5,254 nt of DNA from an uncultured Bacteroidales bacterium (GTDB taxonomy: Bacteria > Bacteroidota > Bacteroidia > Bacteroidales > Paludibacteraceae): assembly GCA_946184195.1 (NCBI GenBank), contig CAMHEP010000097.1, forward strand, positions 1-5,254, in the 5' to 3' direction. The translations under genes were made by a program, and so were the position numbers. Below, in pieces: positions 1 through 5,254 of the stretch (position 1 is its first letter; each line of letters opens with the position of its first letter). The notes under the pieces are model-generated. The model searched no databases, was not told the DNA's origin, and saw only the letters and a list, made by a program, of their open reading frames with translations.

Positions 1-948
1 GCCGTCATAGTCATAGCCTGCCGCGAGAAGAATGCCCCCGAGGTGGAGGTATCCACATCGCCCGCTACGGTGATGCCATCCCCCCGTGCCTCGGCATCTG
101 TAGCCGTCATGGGTGACACTGTATATATCTTCGGCGGACGGGACAGTCATCAGCATTACCTCAATGATATGTGGCGCTACGTAGTCTCCACCGACACGTG
201 GACACAGATTAACACTTTCCCCGGGAAAGCTCGTGTCAAAGCAGCCATGACCTATTGCGACGGACAGATATATGTCGGCATGGGTTTCAGCGGAGAGAAA
301 GTATACCTTGACAGTTGCTATCTGCGGGACTGGTGGCAATATTCGCCCCAAACCGACACATGGAAAAGACTGAAGGATTTTCCTTCTGCCAACGTGGTGG
401 GATGCACGCCCTTTCATTCGGACGAAGGCATCTATACTTTTTACGGCATGAGCAAAGGCTTCAGCCAAGAAATCTATCATTATAGTTCCTCTGTCGACCG
501 CTGGGATAGCATTGTCTGTCAGAACGAGAGCCCTGAACCACGCTGCGGAGGCTGCGGAGCCAAAATTGGCAACCGCTGTTTCTTCGGTACAGGCTACGAT
601 ACATGGAATAACCGCGACTGGTACGAGTTCAGTCTAAGCGACCATGAGTGGCAAACACGGCAATCCCTCCCCGGCAAGGGACGCCAACTATGTGTAGCCG
701 CAGCGACAGACAGATATATCTACGTTTTCGGCGGACGAAACTTCGGCGGCGATATGACAGGGGGCGAAGTCTTTGCGCAGTACCTGCGCTACGATAGTGC
801 GGAGGATAGTTGGGAACACTGCGGCGACATGCCCTGCGGCAAAGCCGAGAATATGGTGGCATTCACCCTGCAGGGACACGTCTACTACGGACTGGGAGAG
901 AACGAAGACGGCAAACTGATTGATACGATATACCGCATTGACGAATAG
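1..948 (+). CDS. Kelch-repeat six-bladed beta-propeller lipoprotein, 5'-truncated by the window
   Basis: The frame is open from base 1, so the true start lies upstream; the GTG at 43 is only an internal valine codon. The visible 315 residues begin AVIVIACREKN, which reads as the end of a hydrophobic signal peptide and a loose lipobox with Cys7 as lipidated residue. Six Kelch-like units follow, at about residues 30-70, 76-125, 129-172, 179-220, 226-274 and 281-315. They show the usual hydrophobic strand, Gly-Gly or its remnant, and a Tyr/Trp pair (YIFGG...DTW in unit 1, YVFGG...DSW in unit 5). Units 2-4 and 6 keep only weak glycine pairs. The last unit lacks its final Trp strand, so the N-terminus may close the ring. 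The mature part has ten cysteines. Kelch propellers bind proteins or sugars, and some are carbohydrate enzymes; no catalytic assignment is possible here. The gene overlaps the Wzi-like gene, which suggests a shared envelope role. The fold is fairly certain, the function unknown. Confidence 0.85.
   Translation, partial: AVIVIACREKNAPEVEVSTSPATVMPSPRASASVAVMGDTVYIFGGRDSHQHYLNDMWRYVVSTDTWTQINTFPGKARVKAAMTYCDGQIYVGMGFSGEKVYLDSCYLRDWWQYSPQTDTWKRLKDFPSANVVGCTPFHSDEGIYTFYGMSKGFSQEIYHYSSSVDRWDSIVCQNESPEPRCGGCGAKIGNRCFFGTGYDTWNNRDWYEFSLSDHEWQTRQSLPGKGRQLCVAAATDRYIYVFGGRNFGGDMTGGEVFAQYLRYDSAEDSWEHCGDMPCGKAENMVAFTLQGHVYYGLGENEDGKLIDTIYRIDE
10..21 (+). other. Probable lipobox of the Kelch protein (VIAC)
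   Basis: Codons 4-7 encode Val-Ile-Ala-Cys directly after a hydrophobic run, with polar residues after the Cys. Ala at -1 and Val at -3 fit signal peptidase II. Ile at -2 is tolerated but not ideal. The residues after Cys (REKN) are not a clear acidic surface-export signal of the Bacteroidetes type, so it is open whether the protein faces the periplasm or the outside. Most of the signal peptide lies before base 1 and cannot be checked here. Confidence 0.6.
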
Positions 949-1003
949 ACAGCGAACCATAGGACTCATCGTGCTGCTTGTTGTCAGCACCACCTGCTCC
1001 GCC
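938..1003 (+). other. Signal peptide of the Wzi-like protein
   Basis: From TTG 938 the peptide has a short basic n-region (TNRQR), a hydrophobic core (IGLIVLLVV) and a Cys-Ser-Ala end before WNWW. This suggests signal peptidase I cleavage after Ala22 and export through Sec to the outer membrane. With TTG 920 as start the n-region is six residues longer but still acceptable, so the signal peptide does not decide between the two starts. The Cys in STTC has Thr at -1, which makes lipidation unlikely. Confidence 0.65.
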
Positions 1004-2377
1004 TGGAACTGGTGGCCTATAGCGTGCGCCAAGGATGTACGTATATGGAATTCCGACATTCAACGCGACACCTTATTATATATAGGTGAGCTGAGCGGCA
1101 ATGCCGGCGGGGGGAGTCGTTCGCCGTGGATGATGCAATACGATGCGAATGGGCACGTGAGCACCGAGCCTTATAGCGGTAACCTCACGCTGGGCATACG
1201 CAAACCGTCCACACGTCCCATACGGTGGTTCGACTATGACGGTGCCGTGCTACTGACGGGACGGCTGCAGAGCGGCGAGCGGTTAGGTACGGGTTATTTC
1301 CGCGAACTCTACGCCCATGTACGACTCTATATAGTGGATGTAACCGTTGGTATCAAACCTATGGAGAACGCTTTTGGCGATAAGGAACTGACCATGGGCG
1401 ACCTGCTCATATCCGACAACGCCCATCCGATACCGCGTGTCACCATCGGACTGGACCACTACACTCCCTTCCCGGGACTGTACGGGTATTTGGAAATACG
1501 CGGTGGATTGACACACGGATGGCTGAATGACAATAACGATTACGTGAAGAAGACCCTCCTGCACCATAAGTTTGCCGGAGCACGCATAGGCGGCAGGCTA
1601 CCGGTGAACATAGCCTATGAGATACACCATGCCGCCCAATGGGGAGGTACGGACAATATATACGGAGACTTAGGGAACGACTGGTCGGCATTCAAGAATG
1701 TGTTCATGGCACGCTCCGGAGGGAAAAGCAGCAACGAGACCATCAATGCACAGGGCAACCATATCGTCAGTCAGACCTTATGTCTAACCGCCAAAGGTAA
1801 ACGTTGGCGTATGGATATTTATTGGCAAAACCTGAGTGAAGACGGTCCGTTGCGTTTCATCGGCTGGACGATGAATGCTGCAGACGGACGATGGGGACTT
1901 CATCTGAGTCAGAATCGTTGGCCCTTCCTCTCCGCCTTCACGCTGGAGTGCATCCAGACGACCGACCAATCCGGACCGTTCCACGACAGGGACGGATTCA
2001 TATACGGCGGCAACGACGGTTACTATGCCAACAGCATCTATCGTCAAGGTTGGACCTACTATGGCCGCGTCATCGGCAACGGGCTGATGAGTCCCGACGA
2101 CAGCCGCGTCATAGCCGGCTACATAGGACTGAAAGGGGATATATACGGTTTCCGCTATCGGTTGGCAGGTCTGCATAGCCGCCATTTCGGTACCTACCAG
2201 CACCCCAACCGCACACGCAACACATCGCTCATGCTCGACATCAAGAAACGGGTGGAACAGGCATGGGGACTGGAGTTCGGACTGAGATTATCCGCCGACA
2301 TAGGCGATAAGTGGGGCAATAACTACGGCGCGATGGTAACCGTTACCAAGAGCGGACTGATTAAAGAATGGCATTAA
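938..2377 (+). CDS. Wzi-family capsule assembly outer-membrane beta-barrel protein
   Basis: This matches the Wzi capsule-assembly family (Pfam Caps_assemb_Wzi). In E. coli, Wzi is an 18-stranded outer-membrane barrel that binds capsule at the cell surface; that is family knowledge, not shown here. From TTG 938 the protein has 479 residues, close to the size of E. coli Wzi. Counting from this start, residues 1-22 form a signal peptide (basic TNRQR, hydrophobic TIGLIVLLVVSTTCSA). Family-like stretches follow: YFREL near 120-124, GDLLISDNAHPIPRVTIG near 154-171, HHKFAGARIGG near 209-219, and YRQGWTYYGRVIGNG near 368-382. Alternating aromatic and polar residues suggest strands. The chain ends in EWH, so the aromatic is penultimate rather than last. 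No in-frame ATG exists before the signal peptide. TTG 920 directly follows an in-frame stop (917-919) and TTG 938 is the other likely start; GTG 971 would cut into the signal peptide. The gene overlaps the Kelch gene and ends in a double stop, TAATAA. Confidence 0.88.
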   Translation: MTNRQRTIGLIVLLVVSTTCSAWNWWPIACAKDVRIWNSDIQRDTLLYIGELSGNAGGGSRSPWMMQYDANGHVSTEPYSGNLTLGIRKPSTRPIRWFDYDGAVLLTGRLQSGERLGTGYFRELYAHVRLYIVDVTVGIKPMENAFGDKELTMGDLLISDNAHPIPRVTIGLDHYTPFPGLYGYLEIRGGLTHGWLNDNNDYVKKTLLHHKFAGARIGGRLPVNIAYEIHHAAQWGGTDNIYGDLGNDWSAFKNVFMARSGGKSSNETINAQGNHIVSQTLCLTAKGKRWRMDIYWQNLSEDGPLRFIGWTMNAADGRWGLHLSQNRWPFLSAFTLECIQTTDQSGPFHDRDGFIYGGNDGYYANSIYRQGWTYYGRVIGNGLMSPDDSRVIAGYIGLKGDIYGFRYRLAGLHSRHFGTYQHPNRTRNTSLMLDIKKRVEQAWGLEFGLRLSADIGDKWGNNYGAMVTVTKSGLIKEWH

Positions 2378-2395
2378 TAAAATAAAGTATTATAT
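2378..2395 (+). promoter_or_regulatory. AT-rich translation leader of the DUF4254 gene
   Basis: The 18 bases between the Wzi-like gene and the next ATG contain a single G and no C, and begin with a second in-frame TAA. There is no Shine-Dalgarno motif. Bacteroidetes usually start translation from unstructured A/T-rich leaders, so this fits an internal start site within an operon. No TAnnTTTG promoter box is seen here. Confidence 0.5.
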
Positions 2396-3004
2396 ATGAA
2401 TATCGTAGAAACAAGTAACACAATTTTCGCAAAGGCTGTTCAGGACTATCACGTCACGAACCATGTGGATGCACCTATCCACAATCCCTATGCCGAGGGA
2501 ACGATTGAGCATGATCTGTACCTCAAGAACTGGATTGACGTAGTACAATGGCACTTGGAGGATATCATCCGTGACCCGGAGATAGACCCGGTGGAGGCTC
2601 TGGCGCTCAAACGTCGTATTGACCGCTCCAATCAGGAGCGCACGGACCTCGTTGAGCGTATTGACAGCTATTTCCGCGAGGTATACAAGGATGTTAAGCC
2701 TCTCCCTGATGCCCGACTCAACACCGAGAGTCCTGCTTGGGCTATTGACCGTCTGAGTATCCTGCACGTAAAGATTTATCACATGCAGGAACAGGTGGAC
2801 CGTCAGGACGTCAGCGCCGAGCAACATGCAGCCTGTGTAGGCAAACTCGCCGTGCTACATGAGCAATTGGGCGATATGACCACCTCCATCAGCCAACTGC
2901 TGGAAGACTATGCCGCCGGGCGCAAGGTGATGAAGGTGTATCGCCAGATGAAGATGTATAACGACCCGTCGCTCAACCCTGTTCTATACGGCAAGAAAGC
3001 GTGA
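2396..3004 (+). CDS. DUF4254 domain protein of unknown function
   Basis: The 202-residue protein fits the full length of the DUF4254 family, which is frequent beside glycosyltransferases in Bacteroidetes; no biochemical role is known to me. It has no signal peptide or membrane segment, so it should be cytoplasmic. It appears mostly helical. Recognisable blocks are WHLEDIIRDPEIDP at 52-65, DRSNQERTDLVERID at 76-90, and a hallmark block at 109-130 beginning NTESPAWAIDRLSIL and ending KIYHM. The C-terminal tail at 186-198 (KMYNDPSLNPVLY) also looks typical. Charged heptad-like stretches around 66-98 and 120-172 could pair as coiled coils. ATG 2396 follows an AT-rich leader. The stop codon overlaps the GT9 start by 4 bp, so the two proteins are probably made together. 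A role as partner, regulator or enzyme in glycan synthesis is inferred from this context only. Confidence 0.88.
   Translation: MNIVETSNTIFAKAVQDYHVTNHVDAPIHNPYAEGTIEHDLYLKNWIDVVQWHLEDIIRDPEIDPVEALALKRRIDRSNQERTDLVERIDSYFREVYKDVKPLPDARLNTESPAWAIDRLSILHVKIYHMQEQVDRQDVSAEQHAACVGKLAVLHEQLGDMTTSISQLLEDYAAGRKVMKVYRQMKMYNDPSLNPVLYGKKA
3001..3004 (+). promoter_or_regulatory. GTGA stop-start overlap coupling DUF4254 and GT9
   Basis: The four bases GTGA hold the GTG start of the GT9 gene and the TGA stop of the DUF4254 gene (3002-3004). The GT9 start is well supported because its family motif, LLVIRFSALGDV, begins three codons later. Such overlaps usually allow the terminating ribosome to restart, which favours matched amounts of both proteins. 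Confidence 0.7.
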
Positions 3005-4029
3005 AAAGACTGTTAGTCATACGATTTTCGGCATTAGGCGATGTGGCAATCCTGGTGCCGGTGCTCAGGTTGGTGGCGGAACAATATCCCGACTGGGAAA
3101 TCACAATGGTCAGTCGCTGTCAGTGCGAGCCGCTCTTCCGCGATATGCCGGGTAATGTACGTTTTGTGGGTGCCGACCTCAAAGGGAAACACCACGGGCG
3201 ACGCGGCTTAGACCGTCTGCTCAGTGAGATAGACTATCGTCACTTCGATGCCGTAGCAGATATGCACAAGGTGCTGCGTTCCGCCTATCTGGCGCTACGC
3301 GTCATGCTCACCGGTGCCCGACTGACATGGATACACAAGGCACACTTGAGCAAATGGCTGATGGTGCATAAGCTCATGCCCACCCGTCATAGCCTCGTCA
3401 CCACCACCAAACGCTACCAGCACGCATTCAACCGCTTGGGATTTGATGTACACATACCGCCTACCTTCCTCATTACCTCGGCTCAAGGTCAGGGTAAGCT
3501 CAAGGAACAGGATACACGCCAAGGTATCGGTATAGCCCCCTTTGCGGCACACAAGGGTAAGATATACCCGCTTGAACAGATGGAGCAGGTGGTACGACTG
3601 CTCAATGATCGTGCATCAATGCACGATATGAAGATATACCTCTTCGGTGCCGGCAAGCAGGAAGAGCAGGTATTGGACCAATGGGCAGCGCGCTATGAGC
3701 ACGTGGTGTCCCTTGCCGGCAAGCAGGATATGGCAGCAGATATAGAGACAATGAGCAGGCTCAAACTCATGGTGACGATGGATAGCGCCAATATGCACTT
3801 AGCCTCGCTGGCAGGCACTCGGGTTGTCTCCATTTGGGGCGCCACTCACCCGTCACTTGGTTTTCTGGGCTATGGGCAACGTAGCCGTGACTGCATACAA
3901 CGACAGGACTTAGATTGCCGTCCCTGCTCAGTATTCGGAAAGCAACCCTGCCGATATGGCGACTACCGCTGTTTCGACATCGCGCCCAAGGATATCGTGG
4001 AACGTATAATGAGTGCATATACCGAATGA
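3001..4029 (+). CDS. Glycosyltransferase family 9 (heptosyltransferase-like)
   Basis: The 342-residue protein is full length for GT9, the GT-B family of ADP-heptose:LPS heptosyltransferases. The N-terminus LLVIRFSALGDVAILVPVL carries Asp14, which lines up with the catalytic Asp of WaaC (WaaC knowledge from the literature). The C-terminal half has PFAAHKGKIYP at 180-190, with a lysine in the region where the family holds the sugar nucleotide. DSANMHLASLAG at 261-272 is the family's D-[ST]-G-x-x-H site, with Ala in place of the usual Gly. Four cysteines in a spaced set (306, 309, 317, 324; CRPCS...PC...C) follow, as in many GT9 members. There is no signal peptide, so it acts at the cytoplasmic face of the inner membrane. 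The donor may be ADP-heptose or another sugar nucleotide; sequence alone does not say. GTG is the start and it is coupled to DUF4254. A role in LPS core or a related lipid-linked oligosaccharide is likely. Confidence 0.9.
   Translation: MKRLLVIRFSALGDVAILVPVLRLVAEQYPDWEITMVSRCQCEPLFRDMPGNVRFVGADLKGKHHGRRGLDRLLSEIDYRHFDAVADMHKVLRSAYLALRVMLTGARLTWIHKAHLSKWLMVHKLMPTRHSLVTTTKRYQHAFNRLGFDVHIPPTFLITSAQGQGKLKEQDTRQGIGIAPFAAHKGKIYPLEQMEQVVRLLNDRASMHDMKIYLFGAGKQEEQVLDQWAARYEHVVSLAGKQDMAADIETMSRLKLMVTMDSANMHLASLAGTRVVSIWGATHPSLGFLGYGQRSRDCIQRQDLDCRPCSVFGKQPCRYGDYRCFDIAPKDIVERIMSAYTE
3608..3627. repeat. Perfect 9-bp inverted repeat inside the GT9 gene
   Basis: ATCGTGCAT (3608-3616) and ATGCACGAT (3619-3627) are exact reverse complements separated by two bases (CA). 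As RNA this gives an 8-bp stem with a TCAA tetraloop. It lies in codons for NDRASMHD, in the variable part between the two GT-B halves. No T-run follows, so it is not an intrinsic terminator. It could be chance, a local mRNA hairpin, or a binding site. Confidence 0.45.
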
Positions 4030-4079
4030 GTCAAACCTATCAGACAACAAGAATCGACTAATCAACGAAACAAACAACG
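4030..4079 (+). promoter_or_regulatory. A-rich leader before the first GT2 gene
   Basis: This is the longest gap in the window, 50 bases, half of them A and very poor in G. There is no Shine-Dalgarno motif and no -33/-7 promoter pair. An in-frame TAA at 4059-4061 limits how far upstream the GT2 start could lie, and ATG 4080 is the first start after it. It is best read as an unstructured leader for internal translation initiation on a longer transcript. Confidence 0.5.
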
Positions 4080-4853
4080 ATGCAAGCTTCGTTAATCATA
4101 TCTGTTTACAAGAATGTCCAAGCCCTTCGAGCCGTGCTGGACAGCATCAAGCGCCAAACGGTGCAGGACATCGAGGTTATCATCTCCGAGGATGGGCAAA
4201 GCGCAGAGATGGCTGATTTCGTTCACAAATACGATTTCCCGTGGCGCATGCAACATATCACACAGGAAGACCTTGGCTGGCGCAAAAACCGCGTACTCAA
4301 TCTATCGATCATGGCATCCCGTGCGGACTGGCTCATCTTCATTGACGGCGACTGCGTGTTGCATCCGCGGTTTGTAGAGATGCACCTAAGATACCGTCAG
4401 CCGCATGTCGTACTGGCAGGTAAGCGTATCAAACTCAATGAGGAGCTATCCGAACGGATGATGCGCGGCGAGAAGGTTAGTCTGTGGCCCTACCTATTTG
4501 CTAAACGCGGCTGCAGCTTGGTGGAGGAAGGGTTCTACTTGCCGTTAGCGAAGCTTTGGCGGCGTCCCGTACGCCATCTCACCGGCAGTAACATGTCAAT
4601 GGCTAAGGAAGATATAGTGGCTATCAATGGTTTCGACGAGAACTATGTCCTGCCTGCTATCGGGGAAGATTACGATATTGAGTGGCGTCTTCCCGAGAAC
4701 GGATGTACCATAGTTTCGCTGCGTAACTTAGCCGTCCAATACCACCTCTATCATAAAGAGAACTGGACAGACGACACGGAAAACATGAAGTATTTCAGGC
4801 AGATACAAGCTGCCCGACAAATCGTTTGTAAAAATGGCATACGCAAAGATTAA
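4080..4853 (+). CDS. Glycosyltransferase family 2 (GT-A) with galactosyltransferase-type C-terminal region
   Basis: The 257-residue protein is a compact, complete GT2 enzyme. The N-terminal nucleotide-binding fold starts at once with ASLIISVYKN and carries SEDGQ at 36-40, whose Asp38 likely contacts the nucleotide. DGDC at 89-92 is the DxD metal site. HLTGSNMSMAKEDI at 167-179 and the following GFDENY...GEDYDIEWRL (184-203) resemble the Glyco_transf_7C type C-terminus seen in chondroitin-polymerase-like and galactosyltransferase-like GT2 proteins; Glu196-Asp197 is the probable catalytic-base region. His222 and His225 in YHLYH may add a metal ligand, as in related enzymes. There is no transmembrane segment, so it is a cytoplasmic or peripheral inner-membrane enzyme. 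It should add one sugar to the growing glycan; donor and acceptor cannot be told. Its last 20 bp overlap the next gene. Confidence 0.88.
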   Translation: MQASLIISVYKNVQALRAVLDSIKRQTVQDIEVIISEDGQSAEMADFVHKYDFPWRMQHITQEDLGWRKNRVLNLSIMASRADWLIFIDGDCVLHPRFVEMHLRYRQPHVVLAGKRIKLNEELSERMMRGEKVSLWPYLFAKRGCSLVEEGFYLPLAKLWRRPVRHLTGSNMSMAKEDIVAINGFDENYVLPAIGEDYDIEWRLPENGCTIVSLRNLAVQYHLYHKENWTDDTENMKYFRQIQAARQIVCKNGIRKD

Positions 4854-5254
4854 CCCCTTGATGGCATTGGTGGTGTGGTACAATCCCACCGAGCAAGAGC
4901 GCGATGCTGTTCGTCTCTATGAGAAGGAGGTGGACAAAGTGATTATTGTGGATAATAGTTCAGAGAGTCATGAAGCCTTAGCCGACACACTAAGTAATGT
5001 AGAATATGTCTCTTTAGGCGAGAACAAGGGTATTGCAACCGCCCTCAACAGGGGGTGTGCGCTGGCGATGGATAAAGGCGCAGAATGGATACTGACCATG
5101 GATCAGGATTCCCTATGGAACCAACAGTCGGTACGAGATTACATCGCCGAGGCAGAACAATACGAGGAAGGCGACAAAGTGGGAATCTTCTCCCCTTATC
5201 ACGACTGTGACGGCACGCCCGAGAAGCATTCCCGCAAGGGACGTTTTGAAAAGC
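4834..5254 (+). CDS. Glycosyltransferase family 2, rhamnosyltransferase-like, 3'-truncated by the window
   Basis: The frame is open from ATG 4834 to the window end, giving 140 residues of a protein that is usually about 280-300. Residues 8-18 (PLMALVVWYNP) form the first strand. VDNSS at 39-43 is the nucleotide-contacting loop, NKGIATALNRG at 64-74 the typical helix, and MDQDS at 89-93 the DxD metal site. The VVWYNP...VDNS...NKGIA.ALN.G...LTMDQDS pattern is that of the RfbF/WbbL-like dTDP-rhamnosyltransferases of O-antigen pathways. Rhamnose as donor is inferred from that likeness. ATG 4834 follows an A-rich stretch (TTTGTAAAA) and overlaps the preceding gene by 20 bp. ATG 4861 is an alternative that would give MALVVWYNP with a 7-bp gap after the preceding stop; the family's first strand fits either. 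The C-terminal acceptor half is not in the window. Confidence 0.85.
   Translation, partial: MAYAKINPLMALVVWYNPTEQERDAVRLYEKEVDKVIIVDNSSESHEALADTLSNVEYVSLGENKGIATALNRGCALAMDKGAEWILTMDQDSLWNQQSVRDYIAEAEQYEEGDKVGIFSPYHDCDGTPEKHSRKGRFEK

Noticed and set aside
43..45. GTG as the start codon of the Kelch gene
   Set aside because: The frame is open back to base 1 and codes there for a hydrophobic stretch ending in a lipobox, so the start lies upstream of the window.
130..737. 11-bp direct repeat TTCGGCGGACG at 130-140 and 727-737
   Set aside because: It encodes the FGGR turn of two Kelch units (1 and 5), so it is explained by the protein repeat rather than by a DNA element.
1..948. Kelch protein as a NanM-type sialic acid mutarotase
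   Set aside because: NanM is also a six-bladed Kelch protein, but no NanM-specific residues can be recognised here and no sialic acid genes are in the window.
688..1059. Minus-strand open frame across the Kelch/Wzi junction
   Set aside because: It is antisense to two well-supported genes, shows no recognisable domain, and has the low-complexity look of a shadow frame.
1567..1574. TAAGTTTG, a match to the Bacteroides -7 promoter box (TAnnTTTG)
   Set aside because: It lies within the Wzi-like coding region, has no TTTG-type -33 box at the right distance, and no gene starts nearby.
2378..2395. Intrinsic terminator between the Wzi-like and DUF4254 genes
   Set aside because: The gap is AT-rich but has no GC stem or T-run, and is too short to hold a terminator hairpin.
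4013..4216. Small plus-strand frame bridging the GT9 and GT2 genes
   Set aside because: It begins inside the GT9 gene and runs out of frame through the conserved GT2 N-terminus, and its product shows no family features.

Overview
The window looks like part of a cell-surface polysaccharide locus from a member of the Bacteroidales (Bacteroides/Prevotella-like). The signs are a Wzi-family capsule barrel and a DUF4254 protein of the Bacteroidetes type, AT- or A-rich leaders in place of Shine-Dalgarno sequences, frequent ATA isoleucine codons, and a MDQDS-type rhamnosyltransferase-like enzyme. The species cannot be fixed from the sequence alone. All six genes lie on the + strand and are tightly packed. 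I see no RNA gene, mobile element, CRISPR array, convincing promoter or terminator, so the window reads as the interior of one operon that continues past both ends.

Layout. Bases 1-948 hold the 3' part of a Kelch-propeller gene whose first visible codons are the end of a lipoprotein signal peptide. It overlaps a Wzi-family outer-membrane barrel gene (about 938-2377) that has no ATG start. After an 18-bp AT-rich gap comes a DUF4254 gene (2396-3004). Its stop overlaps, in a GTGA tetranucleotide, the GTG start of a GT9 (heptosyltransferase-like) glycosyltransferase gene (3001-4029). A 50-bp A-rich leader precedes a GT2 glycosyltransferase gene (4080-4853). This overlaps by 20 bp a second, rhamnosyltransferase-like GT2 gene (4834 onward) that is cut by the window end.

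How the parts may work together (inference). The three glycosyltransferases would act on the cytoplasmic side and add successive sugars to a lipid-linked or core oligosaccharide. DUF4254, whose function is unknown, sits in the same transcript and is coupled to GT9. The Wzi-like barrel and the Kelch lipoprotein would work in the outer membrane or at the surface, in export, assembly or retention of the polymer. The families are ordinary for such loci. The points most worth a second look are the Kelch lipoprotein/Wzi pairing and the DUF4254-GT9 coupling.
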